Assembly: GCF_009915155.1 (NCBI RefSeq)
Contig: NZ_JAABLM010000019.1
Location: 1-34,632 of the forward strand
Reading direction: 5' to 3'
Length of the DNA: 34,632 nucleotides
From: Flavobacterium ichthyis
GTDB lineage: Bacteria; Bacteroidota; Bacteroidia; Flavobacteriales; Flavobacteriaceae
Made by a program: the position numbers and the translations under genes. The notes beneath the pieces are model-generated. The model was not told the DNA's origin and made no database searches. It worked only from the letters and a program-made list of their open reading frames with translations. Shown piece after piece: positions 24,876 through 34,550 of this stretch (its first letter is position 1; each line of letters opens with the position of its first letter).

Positions 24876-25895
24876 TTAGGGAAGTTGGTATTTGTCTAAC
24901 ATTGCTTCAAAAATGTGTCGCTTTTTATGCTGAAAATCGGTATTTCCCGTGACGGTTCCATCGGCATAAGTGATTTGAAAAAAGCCAATTCCTGCAATCT
25001 TTTTAGTCTTTACATCCACTTCTGCTTCGGCAATGATGTTTTTATGTTCATCGCGAAGAAATACCAACATTCGATAAGGTTTCAATTCTTCCGGATTTTT
25101 GGCATACGCCTGCAAAGTTTGATCAGAATACCCCTGCAAATCAAAGGGCAAATTATCTTTTGGCGCTTCGGCCTCAAAACGCTGAATGCCTTTCAACAGT
25201 TTGCTTTGAGCGATGCTGTCTTCGATGAGTTTAAATTTGATTTCCATTCCAATTTCATCCATTTCGTCTTTCAAATAAACCGTTGCGTAGAAATAGCTTT
25301 GCGGTGCTACAAAAGACAGAATTTCACGGTTTTCGAGATAAAAATAGTTAGTGATAATATCGGTTTCGCCCGGAACTTTTTGGCGGTGGATTTCTTTGTA
25401 TAAATTTCCCTTCTGGCTGTAATGCCTTTCTGTACTGGATTTTACGCCATCAATTTCGGCATTGATTAAATTTAATTGTTTGTTTTGGTATTGAAAGTCG
25501 ATATAACTTTTGGCACCATCTTTAAATCGAATTTTTTCTTTGGCTATGCGGTTTTCACTGTCGTATTCGTAGGTATAAGTCCGATTCAGGTACGGATTGC
25601 TGTGCTCCCAAATTTCCTGATGCAAACGACCTTTTTTGTAAACCGTTTTTGATTTCGCCCAGCTTTCGTCCAGAAAACTTTGGTTTTCGTAGCTTTCCAG
25701 ATTTCCATCGGTATTGAAAACACGGATTAGTTGTTCGACCTTTTCTACGCTTTCGTCGTCAAAGCTGTAATAAATTTGTTCTACTTTTTGCACTTGCTTT
25801 TTGTAGCCATAATCCCGGTAGCTGATTTCGGGCAGGGATTGGGCGGAAGCATTTTTCAAAAAGAAAAGTAAACAGACAAAAATTAGGTTTTTCAT
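24876..25895 (-). CDS. Secreted YD-repeat-like protein
   Basis: A 339-aa protein with a signal peptide (MKNLIFVCLLFFLKNASAQ). The mature part holds short beta strands in the style of YD/RHS-like or MORN-like repeats: YTYEYDSENRIAKEKIRFKD, IDFQYQNKQLNLINAEIDG and YSQKGNLYKEI. The C-terminal third is different (EEVKxKTKKIAGIGFFQITYADG-type segment). It shares with the 28007 and 29881 products the order signal peptide, repeats and a variable tail, and is probably a paralogue. Location is periplasm or cell surface. No enzymatic motif is seen. Confidence 0.7.
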   Translation of the reverse strand: MKNLIFVCLLFFLKNASAQSLPEISYRDYGYKKQVQKVEQIYYSFDDESVEKVEQLIRVFNTDGNLESYENQSFLDESWAKSKTVYKKGRLHQEIWEHSNPYLNRTYTYEYDSENRIAKEKIRFKDGAKSYIDFQYQNKQLNLINAEIDGVKSSTERHYSQKGNLYKEIHRQKVPGETDIITNYFYLENREILSFVAPQSYFYATVYLKDEMDEIGMEIKFKLIEDSIAQSKLLKGIQRFEAEAPKDNLPFDLQGYSDQTLQAYAKNPEELKPYRMLVFLRDEHKNIIAEAEVDVKTKKIAGIGFFQITYADGTVTGNTDFQHKKRHIFEAMLDKYQLP

Positions 25896-25919
25896 TTGTG
25901 AAAATTTAAAATTGAATAA

Positions 25920-27995
25920 TTAAAGGGGAATCAAAGGAATTAAATCCGGCTTTATATTTAGTTTGTCAAAATTGGAAATTTTAAATGTTTTCTTTCCGTT
26001 TTGGTAAACAAATCCTTCTTTGGAATTGGCAGGATTGACTTTTAATTCAAACTCGGCATTGGGAATTCTTTTTGCATTGACAATTAATTTATAGTTTTTA
26101 TCCTGATCCACTTCTAAATAATTTATGCCGTTTTTTGCATCAGTAAAATAATACGAATTGTAAAAATTTCCTTTTCCGGATCTTTCGGTATAAGTTTTTT
26201 GTGCGGAAGGAATGAGGATGTTTTTTCCGGCATTTGGATTCCAAACATATAAATATTCCGTCTGGGCTAGTTTTTTACCTTTGTAGTAAACATCCATCCC
26301 GTTTCCTACGTATTTAATGATTGTTTCACCTTGATAGACAAAACCAGGCAATACTTTACCACCGTCTATCAATGATTTGTACACCTTATCAAAAAAATAA
26401 TAAACACCCGGATCGTAATAAAAAACATCGTTACCATAATGGTCTTCTATATATCCATCGGGTTCCTTTATCTTCTGGTTATTTTGAAAATAATTCATCG
26501 TACCGTCCTGATTTTTCGAAATGGAAAAACTTTTGGCATATTCAGAATCGGTTTTATCATTGGCAGGGGTTTTCTGATTGATTTCAGAATTGGAGTTTGA
26601 TTGAATTTTATCGGTTGAAGGATTAAATTTTCTTGCCTGATAGAATTTTTTATAAATCAGTTTCTCGCTATCATAATTGGTCAAAACATAGGTATTGACT
26701 CCTTTTACAGAGATAACGGGGTCAAAAGTGGCGGAATTGGCGATGTAACCGGAAATTTCATACGGTCCTTCCACGTAATTACCATTTTCAAAAAAGATGG
26801 TTGAACTACCACCTATCGTCACATACCATGGTCCTGAGATGGATTTCCCCGATACAGCGCTTAATTTCGTATCATTCTTTACCGGTAAATTTTCAAAAAC
26901 AAATGCACGTCCATCTTTTTTGTGAACGGAAATGTATGCATTTAAATCACGGGTATAATTGGTGGTTTTCCAATCTTCAAAATTCCCTTCCCGATCATAA
27001 GGCTCAAATACTTTGATGTTTGTTCCGTTGTACAACAATATCAATTCATTGCTATTCACCAATTTTTCAAATGGGATTTTATCGCCGTCTTTGTGTGTTT
27101 TCGCATAGGTATTTGGGGCGTTGTAATAATTATTTGAAAAAGGATCATAAAATACATAATCATCAAAAAATCGTGTATAAAGTTGTATTTTAAGTTCTTT
27201 TCCATTTATGTATTGTCTCGGTATTAAAAAGGGCGTTTGTTTCTTTCCTTCATAAATATCATTTAGAACAAGAGAATAATTGTTTAATCCTTTATCGTAT
27301 TCGTCATAATAAATAATATCGCGCGTTACGGGTTTTATCGGTTTGTTGTCGTATTCGCTTATTTTAGGTTTGTTGGTAGATGCGTCCAAAAATGTTTTGG
27401 ATATCCAATTTCCTTTTTGGTCAAATTGATATTCATATTTTACGGACGGATATTCTTTGAAAACTTCAAGTATCTCGAGTCCGTTTTTAAAGTGTTTTTC
27501 ACTTTCTATTTTTGTGCCTCCGATATCAATTCTATAAAGATTTAAAACCAAAATATCTCCTTTTGTAGAATATGTATAATCATTGCTTCTGGTCTTATTT
27601 TGAGCATCTTTATAACTCTCCTTTATCAATCTGTTTTTTGCGTCATAAACATAAGTGGTCACAGAAGTAGAATTGTATGAACTTTCCACTAAATTTCCTT
27701 TGCTGTCATATTTGTATCCGTAAACATTTCCTCTGTTATCCACAAATTCCACTACCCGACCTTGTGCGTCCTTTTTAATTTTCTCATTTCCATCAAACGA
27801 AAACCACTTTCCGTCACGGGTGTAATAATCCAAAATGCTTTCCTGCAACACACTTCCTTTCAGATCTTTATATTTCAAATCCGCCCCGCGAGGTATCGGA
27901 TTTAAAGGAGCATTTTTCCAATCTATATTTTGTCCAAATCCCAACATTTGAATGCTGAGCATCCCAACTATTGCAATAATGAATTTCGTTTTCAT
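25920..27995 (-). CDS. Large secreted YD-repeat-like protein
   Basis: The largest product of the run, 691 aa. A signal peptide (MKTKFIIAIVGMLSIQMLGFGQ) is followed by IDWKNAPLNP, a motif also present right after the signal peptide of the 581-aa product at 30829. Residues about 60-210 contain YD-type repeats (YGYKYDSKGNLVESSY, YVYDAKNRLIKESYKD, YEYQFDQKGNWISKTF). The middle and C-terminal parts have repeated Tyr- and Asn-rich beta segments (FENGNYVEGPYEIS, YFFDKVYKS, YVGNGMDVYYKGKKLAQ). No lipobox, protease or glycosidase motif is evident. It probably folds into beta-rich solenoid-like domains on the cell surface or in the periplasm. The role is unknown. Confidence 0.72.
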   Translation of the reverse strand: MKTKFIIAIVGMLSIQMLGFGQNIDWKNAPLNPIPRGADLKYKDLKGSVLQESILDYYTRDGKWFSFDGNEKIKKDAQGRVVEFVDNRGNVYGYKYDSKGNLVESSYNSTSVTTYVYDAKNRLIKESYKDAQNKTRSNDYTYSTKGDILVLNLYRIDIGGTKIESEKHFKNGLEILEVFKEYPSVKYEYQFDQKGNWISKTFLDASTNKPKISEYDNKPIKPVTRDIIYYDEYDKGLNNYSLVLNDIYEGKKQTPFLIPRQYINGKELKIQLYTRFFDDYVFYDPFSNNYYNAPNTYAKTHKDGDKIPFEKLVNSNELILLYNGTNIKVFEPYDREGNFEDWKTTNYTRDLNAYISVHKKDGRAFVFENLPVKNDTKLSAVSGKSISGPWYVTIGGSSTIFFENGNYVEGPYEISGYIANSATFDPVISVKGVNTYVLTNYDSEKLIYKKFYQARKFNPSTDKIQSNSNSEINQKTPANDKTDSEYAKSFSISKNQDGTMNYFQNNQKIKEPDGYIEDHYGNDVFYYDPGVYYFFDKVYKSLIDGGKVLPGFVYQGETIIKYVGNGMDVYYKGKKLAQTEYLYVWNPNAGKNILIPSAQKTYTERSGKGNFYNSYYFTDAKNGINYLEVDQDKNYKLIVNAKRIPNAEFELKVNPANSKEGFVYQNGKKTFKISNFDKLNIKPDLIPLIPL

Positions 27996-28006
27996 AAAAA
28001 TTTTTA

Positions 28007-28972
28007 CTAATGGATGTGTTTCACTTTCATATCAAAAATCAAATCAAACTCTGTACTTCCGCTTTGGCTGCCGTCGCTGTATTTAATTTCTCTAAAAACC
28101 ATTCTTCGCTGAACACCCAATTGCTTGTCAATTTGTAATCTTTTTGTCCAATCTCCGTTTTCATTTTTACTTTCAGCCGGAATGTCGAAGGTAATGATTG
28201 CACTCGGATTTGCGCTTAAATCACCTATGGTTTGCTGAAATTTCTTGGCATCTTCCTGTTTCATTTTTCGCAGGTTCAAGGCATAATTCAACGGATCATT
28301 TTCTGATATTTTTACAGTAAATTCAATGCGGCGCTCTTTGTCTTTCAATCGAATTTTATTTTTACCATCTTTTTGAAAAGAAGCCAACATATCATCACCA
28401 TCGTACACAAAAATGGTTTCCGTCACCGTTCCTTTGGCGCTGGTTTCTTTTTCCGTAACGGTATTTTTTAGGTGGTCAAAGAAAGCTTCTTTTTTGCTTC
28501 CGTTTTGGTAGGTTCTTTGAATGGAACTGACCATTCCGTTTTTATCATACTGATAGGTGTCGGTAAAATTGGTGTAAACGCCTGAAGCTGTCACTTTTTC
28601 TAAAACACCATTTGCACCGTAATGCAGTTTTTGCTTCGAATTAAAATTTGATGACGAAGCAATAGTATTGATGCTGTCCAAAACACCGCTTGTATAAACA
28701 TAATTATGAGCGGTTTCACTGGCGTATTTACCATAAATCCGCATATATTTTTGAATGATAAACCCTTCCTTATTAAACGAAATCACTTCCGCCATCACCG
28801 GTTCATACCCCAAACTATCGCTTTTGTAATAAGCAATTTTAGCAAAATCGGGCTGCTTTTGAAAACCATAAGATTGCCAATAGGTCTTGGGAGCTGAAAG
28901 GTGTTCGGCTTCCTGAGCTTTTAAGCCGAAACAAATGATTATAAAAAATAAAGTTGCAATAAATTTCATCAT
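28007..28972 (-). CDS. Secreted YD-repeat-like protein
   Basis: A 321-aa protein with a signal peptide (MMKFIATLFFIIICFGLKAQ). Repeats of the YD type follow: HYGANGVLEKVTASG, YQYDKNGMVSSIQRTYQNG and IFVYDGDDMLASFQKDGK. A C-terminal stretch with a conserved RLQIDKQLGVQRRMVFREIKYSDG segment resembles the tail of the 24876 product (FFQITYADGTVTGNTDF), supporting common origin. Nine and eleven nt separate it from its neighbours. Function unknown; localisation periplasmic or surface. Confidence 0.7.
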   Translation of the reverse strand: MMKFIATLFFIIICFGLKAQEAEHLSAPKTYWQSYGFQKQPDFAKIAYYKSDSLGYEPVMAEVISFNKEGFIIQKYMRIYGKYASETAHNYVYTSGVLDSINTIASSSNFNSKQKLHYGANGVLEKVTASGVYTNFTDTYQYDKNGMVSSIQRTYQNGSKKEAFFDHLKNTVTEKETSAKGTVTETIFVYDGDDMLASFQKDGKNKIRLKDKERRIEFTVKISENDPLNYALNLRKMKQEDAKKFQQTIGDLSANPSAIITFDIPAESKNENGDWTKRLQIDKQLGVQRRMVFREIKYSDGSQSGSTEFDLIFDMKVKHIH

Positions 28973-28981
28973 TTTAGATTT

Positions 28982-29884
28982 TTAGTTTCTGTATTCAATC
29001 GTTCTTCTGGTAATGGTGGAAAATTCCCATTTGCCATTTTTCATTTTGTAGTTTTTTCGTTCTGTCCAGTTGCCTTTTGCATCAAAAGTATATTCAAAAC
29101 GTTTTTTATCTTTACCGTCTTCCTGAATTTTTTCCAAATCTTTGTAGTCGAATTCATCTCCCGCTACATCCACTTTCCGGGTTTTATAATGATATTTGGT
29201 AAGGCTGCTAATTCCCAAGTTGGTCACTGTTTTTTCTAATTTATTTCCAGTTTGATCTAATTGCAAACGATCGGTTTGATCTAAAATACCATCCAGATAT
29301 GTTTTTTTTATGCGAAGTGTGGCAGCATCGGCAGCGGATTGAAACCAAAATTCTGTTTTCTTAGCTTCTTTATTTTCAGGCGTGAACACGGTTTCTTTGG
29401 TATAATCGTTATCATTCCCTTCGTATTTTACTTCAAAAACATCTGGTTGCGCAACATTTAATAAATAACGCGTTACTTTTATTTTTTCCACATCAAAAGA
29501 ACCATTAGTATATTGCCATTCTTCAATAGTTTTCCGCGTGTTGGGATTAATGATTTTTACCGATTTTAATTCGTTGGAATACGCATCGGTGTATTGAAAC
29601 CGGATATCAAAATCAGCATAACTGTTGTTATAATTAACAAACTGATAATCGGTTAATTGATATGTGCTGTTCCAACTTAAATAGGTTTCCAAAATGGGAA
29701 ATTCTTCGTTTTCATCAATGGCAATTTCCTTCGTAGTCAGACTTTTTACCTGTGAAAAATCAATCAAATCCACGTGGTTACGAAACTCCCATTCGGTTGG
29801 ATAATAGGGAATGAAATCTTGGGCAGTTGCAAAGCCGGCAACCATACAAAGTAAAATTGCGCTAATGTTTTTTATTTTTTTCAT
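28982..29884 (-). CDS. Secreted YD-repeat-like protein
   Basis: A 300-aa protein with a signal peptide (MKKIKNISAILLCMVAGFATAQ). Its C-terminal third carries a YD-like unit FEYTFDAKGNWTERKNYKMK, a form frequent in Bacteroidota secreted repeat proteins. The N-terminal part is beta-rich with many Tyr/Thr alternations. It overlaps the preceding gene by 4 nt (ATGA), indicating translational coupling. Function unknown. Confidence 0.7.
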   Translation of the reverse strand: MKKIKNISAILLCMVAGFATAQDFIPYYPTEWEFRNHVDLIDFSQVKSLTTKEIAIDENEEFPILETYLSWNSTYQLTDYQFVNYNNSYADFDIRFQYTDAYSNELKSVKIINPNTRKTIEEWQYTNGSFDVEKIKVTRYLLNVAQPDVFEVKYEGNDNDYTKETVFTPENKEAKKTEFWFQSAADAATLRIKKTYLDGILDQTDRLQLDQTGNKLEKTVTNLGISSLTKYHYKTRKVDVAGDEFDYKDLEKIQEDGKDKKRFEYTFDAKGNWTERKNYKMKNGKWEFSTITRRTIEYRN

Positions 29885-30816
29885 CTTGATAATTTTAAAT
29901 ATTTTTGATAGGTTTCCTGAAAGAAAACTTTTAGCTGCTCATCGCTTGGCGCATTGTATATTTTATCAGGTGTTTCAATGGTTCGAATGGTAGCGATTAG
30001 ATTATTTTTTTTATTGTTGGCCAGGCTGTATTCAATTTGAGCCACCCATACATCGCCATCGTACAAATAAGAATACTGTTTTTGTCTTGAGATTTTTTTA
30101 CCAGAATTTTTCGCCTCGGTTATAAAATCCACCACTTGTTTCAAGTCGCCATTTGGGTTGTAGTAATACAGTGTGAGCACCTTTACTTCCTCATCTTCTC
30201 CGGGCAAAACAAGGGTTTCGCTCTTCGTTAATTTTCCGTTGCTATCGTTCACGTAGCTGATATCAGACATCAATTTTTCGTCGTAATATTTTTTCAGGCG
30301 GTAACCTTCCTTTCCGTTATATTCTATTTGTTCGGTGCGTTTTCCGTGTACATTGTAAAACGATTTGCCTCGCAGTTCGCCCGCTTCGTTGTAAAACGAA
30401 ATCGTTTTGTCTGTTCCTTCTGTAGGGTAAGTTCTATAAAATGTGGTTTTGTAGCCCTGTTTTTCGGTACGGTAAGTGTTGATTTTGCGTTCCGTTCCCG
30501 CATTGGAACTTTGGTGGGTTTCTTTACTTTTCAGATTGTCGTTTTCGTATTGATAATTTACTGTTGTTTTAACCATCGTGGTACTGTCTTCATATCGTAA
30601 ACTGACGATTTTATCATTTTTAAAAGTATACACAGAGTAACTTGGTCGTACAGAAAACTGTTGCTGCGGAATAGAAAAATCGGCATAACGAATAACTGCT
30701 TTCACCGTGTTTTTTGGTAAATCGAAATCTTCGGGCTTGATGCTTTCTTGTGCTTTGGCTGTCAAGCCGAAGACACAGAGAAGCACAAGCAAATTATATT
30801 TTAGTACAAGTTTCAT
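29881..30816 (-). CDS. Secreted YD-repeat-like protein
   Basis: A 311-aa protein with a signal peptide (MKLVLKYNLLVLLCVFGLTAKAQ). Repeats include ISFYNEAGELRGKSFYNVHG, IEYNGKEGYRLKKYYDEK and LYYYNPNGDLKQVVDFI, which are MORN/YD-like tyrosine-rich hairpins. Its stop overlaps the next start by 4 nt and its own start follows the 581-aa gene by 12 nt. Function unknown. Confidence 0.7.
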   Translation of the reverse strand: MKLVLKYNLLVLLCVFGLTAKAQESIKPEDFDLPKNTVKAVIRYADFSIPQQQFSVRPSYSVYTFKNDKIVSLRYEDSTTMVKTTVNYQYENDNLKSKETHQSSNAGTERKINTYRTEKQGYKTTFYRTYPTEGTDKTISFYNEAGELRGKSFYNVHGKRTEQIEYNGKEGYRLKKYYDEKLMSDISYVNDSNGKLTKSETLVLPGEDEEVKVLTLYYYNPNGDLKQVVDFITEAKNSGKKISRQKQYSYLYDGDVWVAQIEYSLANNKKNNLIATIRTIETPDKIYNAPSDEQLKVFFQETYQKYLKLSR

Positions 30817-30828
30817 TTTACAATCAAA

Positions 30829-32574
30829 TTAATTTGTTTTACTGCTATAAGAGCCACTGTATTTTTGAAGCCGTTCTTTCGATTTTTTACGAACGAAATC
30901 TCTTTGTTCATCGGTTAGGTTGGGTAATAACTTTGTTAAAGCTACACGCTGTGGCAATTTCATTAGTAATTCAAAAGCGGCATCTGGGCTTTTTGTGTAA
31001 ACCTCTTTAAATATCGCGGTGTAAGACTGAATGATTTGATCAGCAGCATAACCTTTTTGTTCCCAACTTTTCAGTTGATTCTCCAAGTAACTTTTCAAAC
31101 CATTCAGGTTCATTCGGTAAGCTGCCATATAGGCTCCGGCTTCGGCTGATAAACCGCTGTAAGGATCAACGTTATTAACCGTTGAATTGGCAACTTTTGT
31201 GTTGTTTTGTACTGTAATATTGTTATTTACTGTAGAAGTTTTAGTTATGGTGGAGGCATTATCGTTAATACCCAAATAACTGAATAGACCATTTACAAAC
31301 ATCCCAACTTGGTTGTGGTATAATTTCCTTATTGTTTCATCGGAAGATTGTGGGTAAAGCATAATGGCTTTGCCATTCTTATTCAGTATAGCGCTAATTA
31401 GCTCAATAGTTAAATGATTATCTCCAATAATATACCTGATGTTTAAAGTGCCTTTATCTTGCTCCGAAATTTTTTGTGTCCATATTCCATCAATTTGGTA
31501 GGTTTTGGTTGCTCCGCCCACAAAACTGTAAGTGCCCAGCTTTTTGAGGTTGTCGATATATTTATTAATTGCAGTGAGTGCTGTTTCCTGGTTGTATTTT
31601 CCGTTGTACAATCTTGTCTCCGTAGTCTGACTAATTAGTTCAGTCGTTTTTATTGTAGAAGTAGTTTGAACAGTATTACTTTCCTTTGGTTTCTTTGGCT
31701 TAGCCACACTCAGAATATTGTTGTAATATGTGATGTTTACCGGATAGAAATCTTGTTTTAACCGAATGACAAATTGACCTCTTAGATTATTATATTGATC
31801 GACCATTACGCTGACAATATTTGGATCAAATGCCTCCAAACCGGCTTCATCAAAAGAAAACTTCTTCGGGTTATTAGATATTTGTTCTCTTTTTTGTCGG
31901 ACAAATGAAGAGGTAATCAGCGGAATACTTCCTTTGGTTGCCAGTTTTCCTTCTTTATAAATGTGCATCGCAACATCCCAACCTCCTCGGTTATTTTTTG
32001 TATATGTAAACTTAAACTCTTCGGTTTCCATTACACCTGTAGCAGCGTGAGGATCAGTAATTTTTTCGGAGATAACCTGACCAAGTGTATTGTAAACAAA
32101 TTCCTGCCGGTAAATTACTTTACCGTTTTTATCTTTATTTATGACTGAAATCAGGCGGTCATTATTGTCATAACTGCAAATCATCGAACCATTTTTAGTC
32201 ACCAAACCTTTATCATTTACTGTTATTGATGTTTTGCTTTCGTAGGTTTTTGCCCCTTTACTGTCAAGGAATGCAGTGATTTCACTTATCAGTTTTCCTT
32301 TGGCATCATATTGATAAGTGAATTGTATTTTGTTTGTTCCCGCAGCTTGCGAGGTAATTTTTTCCACCAATTTTCCTGATTCATTAAAATGCAAATAGAA
32401 AATCTCACCACCTCTGCTTTTAGCACTAAACTCCTTAATAGGTCCGTTAACGTTGAAATGATTGGTAGTATAAAAAACAGCGGCAGGATTGAGCGGGGCA
32501 TTTTTCCAGTCGATAGTCTGTGCTGAAAGATTTATATTGAAAAAAATCAGCAATAATAGGATCGTAGTTTTCAT
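30829..32574 (-). CDS. Secreted protein with IDWKNAPLNP motif and YD-like repeats
   Basis: A 581-aa protein. After the signal peptide (MKTTILLLLIFFNINLSAQ) comes IDWKNAPLNP, the same motif as in the 691-aa product. YD-like units follow in residues 55-150 (FTYQYDAKGKLISEITAFL, YNTLGQVISEKITD). A Thr/Ser/Asn-rich region lies near residues 290-330 and again near 440-470. The C-terminal 100 residues are helical and charged (MKLPQRVALTKLLPNLTDEQ, VRKKSKERLQKYSGS). It looks like a paralogue of the 691-aa product with a different C-terminus. No catalytic motif is seen. Confidence 0.72.
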   Translation of the reverse strand: MKTTILLLLIFFNINLSAQTIDWKNAPLNPAAVFYTTNHFNVNGPIKEFSAKSRGGEIFYLHFNESGKLVEKITSQAAGTNKIQFTYQYDAKGKLISEITAFLDSKGAKTYESKTSITVNDKGLVTKNGSMICSYDNNDRLISVINKDKNGKVIYRQEFVYNTLGQVISEKITDPHAATGVMETEEFKFTYTKNNRGGWDVAMHIYKEGKLATKGSIPLITSSFVRQKREQISNNPKKFSFDEAGLEAFDPNIVSVMVDQYNNLRGQFVIRLKQDFYPVNITYYNNILSVAKPKKPKESNTVQTTSTIKTTELISQTTETRLYNGKYNQETALTAINKYIDNLKKLGTYSFVGGATKTYQIDGIWTQKISEQDKGTLNIRYIIGDNHLTIELISAILNKNGKAIMLYPQSSDETIRKLYHNQVGMFVNGLFSYLGINDNASTITKTSTVNNNITVQNNTKVANSTVNNVDPYSGLSAEAGAYMAAYRMNLNGLKSYLENQLKSWEQKGYAADQIIQSYTAIFKEVYTKSPDAAFELLMKLPQRVALTKLLPNLTDEQRDFVRKKSKERLQKYSGSYSSKTN

Positions 32575-32578
32575 TGTC

Positions 32579-33211
32579 TTAGTTTTTTTGAAGTTGATTG
32601 TCTGATTTTGTTAAATACTGTATCATTATTTTCAGCAGCAGAAACGGAAGCACTATCAATGCAGAACCCCAGCGATTTTCGGGCGTGAATATTTCGGGAT
32701 AATTTCTCACCACAAAAAACATCACCACACCGCCAACAATAATCGAAATGTGCAAAACAATAGCATTGGGGCTGAAAGCACTTAAATAAATGGATATGGG
32801 CTGTTTGGTTTTATGCAGCAAAATTCTTTCAATTAAAATAAAAATAAGATTGCCATTGAAAAACCAATTCTGAAAAAACAAAACTTCCATATTGGTAAAA
32901 ATGATATCGTGATTGCCTGATCCTGCGATAAATCCGAAAAAAACCACAATAAACACCCAGTAAATTCCCATCAAAAACAAACTGCTAAATTCAAATCGTT
33001 CGTTGTTTTCGCAAATTGCATTTTCATTTCGGTTTCTGAAATAAAAATCTACTGCCAACTGCACCAAAGCATTCCACCAAAAGAAATAAATAAGGTAAAA
33101 AACAGTAGTTTTTCCATTAAGTACAGATAATAAAGTAAGGCTAAGAAAGATAACGAGATCCCACTTTCTGTAACTTTTTATTTGATGGTTGAGGCTAGAT
33201 TGCAGTGACAT
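32579..33211 (-). CDS. Multi-pass inner-membrane protein of unknown function
   Basis: A 210-aa protein with about six hydrophobic helices, for example WDLVIFLSLTLLSVL, FLMGIYWVFIVVFFGFIAG, NAIVLHISIIVGGVVMFFVV and WGSALIVLPFLLLKIMI. The arrangement with a conserved FTPENRWG turn before the last helix resembles DUF6498-type proteins, tentatively. It is the second gene of the operon, 4 nt before the 581-aa gene, and may support membrane assembly of the secreted partners; that is inference. Confidence 0.72.
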   Translation of the reverse strand: MSLQSSLNHQIKSYRKWDLVIFLSLTLLSVLNGKTTVFYLIYFFWWNALVQLAVDFYFRNRNENAICENNERFEFSSLFLMGIYWVFIVVFFGFIAGSGNHDIIFTNMEVLFFQNWFFNGNLIFILIERILLHKTKQPISIYLSAFSPNAIVLHISIIVGGVVMFFVVRNYPEIFTPENRWGSALIVLPFLLLKIMIQYLTKSDNQLQKN

Positions 33212-33251
33212 CGTAAATAGTTTTTAATCTAAAATTAAAAAATCAGATCCA

Positions 33252-34220
33252 CTATCTATAATATTTTGAATGAAATTCGTTGAGGTGATGTTTTAGAAAC
33301 ATATCAATAGCCTGTTCAGCTCCTTTTTCATATTTTTGAGCATCCACCGGAACTATTGCAGCTTTAGCTGTGGCTTTGTTTTTTGCCGAATACAATGTTC
33401 CGAAAGCTGTTTTTGTTCCCCAATTGTCGTAATCAGAAGCTACGTAATTGGAGATTTTTTCTTCCTTGATTACACCGTCAATATCTAAATCTTTTTTCAG
33501 GACACCCTGATATTCTGCCAAAGGAGAACCACCGATTTTATTACGACCAACTATGAAATGGGCAATTGTATTATCTTCAGACAATACCAGATTTGTTTTG
33601 GCTACCACATTGGCTCCGATACCGCTTTTGCTTGAAGCTCTTGTGTTTACAAATTCTACGTATAAATCTACACGAACCACAGTTGCATCATTCAGCTCTT
33701 TAGAAAGTTTTGTGGTATTTTCAGTCGAGCCTTTTTCTTTGTAGAAGAAACCTACGTTTTGCGGATGGACCGTAACAGCACCTTCTAGAATATTTGAAGG
33801 AGTCATATTTAAGTTGGTACTGTACTGATATCCTTTATAGAAATCTGTGTTTTTTCCTTCTTCTGCTGCCATTACATTAAAGCCTTTTGATTTTAAATCT
33901 GATATGAATTGTGCATACGCATCATTTGTAATGTTTTGCAGTGTTTTTTCTGAAATATCCAAACCAACCGCCAATGAGGCTTTTGCAGCACCCATCACGG
34001 CACCAAATATGCCCGAACCGCCTTTCTTGGAAGCAGATTTCTCGCTATACACCTGATAATGCACCGCAAAGTCTGCGATATACACATTTTTATTATCAAA
34101 TTTTGGTTTTTCCAAACTTACAGGACCGGCTTTTCCCGGCTTAAAATCGCCTAAAGTTTGAGCATTTACGGTAGAAATTCCCATTAAAACTGCCATCGAA
34201 AGTAGTAATTTAGTTTTCAT
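33252..34220 (-). CDS. Secreted protein of unknown function, first gene of the operon
   Basis: I use the Met at 34220, which begins a standard signal peptide (MKTKLLLSMAVLMGISTVNAQ); the open frame has ten more residues upstream that would spoil it. The 322-aa product contains a Gly/Ala-rich, membrane-prone segment (SGIFGAVMGAAKASLAVGL, about 70-90). Mixed alpha/beta segments follow, with TVVRVDLYVEFVNT and AKTNLVLSEDN, a layout vaguely like secreted CsgG/TolB-N-type proteins. No family is assigned. It is the first of ten closely spaced minus-strand genes; I found no convincing promoter in the 200 nt upstream. Confidence 0.72.
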   Translation of the reverse strand: MKTKLLLSMAVLMGISTVNAQTLGDFKPGKAGPVSLEKPKFDNKNVYIADFAVHYQVYSEKSASKKGGSGIFGAVMGAAKASLAVGLDISEKTLQNITNDAYAQFISDLKSKGFNVMAAEEGKNTDFYKGYQYSTNLNMTPSNILEGAVTVHPQNVGFFYKEKGSTENTTKLSKELNDATVVRVDLYVEFVNTRASSKSGIGANVVAKTNLVLSEDNTIAHFIVGRNKIGGSPLAEYQGVLKKDLDIDGVIKEEKISNYVASDYDNWGTKTAFGTLYSAKNKATAKAAIVPVDAQKYEKGAEQAIDMFLKHHLNEFHSKYYR

Positions 34221-34513
34221 TGCTGTATATTTTAAATTGTTACTATGCAATATTATTTAAAACAACAAGGCAATAAAATGGGGCAAATGCACCATTATTA
34301 TGGCTAAAATAAAACTTTATACAATGTTACTTACGCTATAATTTTAACCGTTTATTAGATACTACAAATATTTAAAGCAAATAAATCCTCAATCAAAAAA
34401 GAACTGAGGCTTGTAAAGAACGATGCCTGATACCCACTTCAATGCCTATTAACTCTTCCACTGGATTTCGATCGTTAGTCCACTTATTTTAGGACAATAA
34501 AAGAGCAAATAAA

Positions 34514-34543
34514 AAAATCCTCATCATTTCTGATGAGGATTTT
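34514..34543. terminator. Intrinsic terminator, bidirectional
   Basis: A 13-bp stem AAAATCCTCATCA (34514-34526) with TGATGAGGATTTT (34531-34543) and a TTTC loop. A-rich sequence before and T/A-rich sequence after allow function on either strand. Confidence 0.82.
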
Positions 34544-34550
34544 AAAGAAA

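Noticed and set aside
34248..34287. Possible promoter of the ten-gene operon (TAATATTG with TTTG upstream)
   Set aside because: The -7 has a mismatch in the TTTG core and the spacing of 28 nt is too long.
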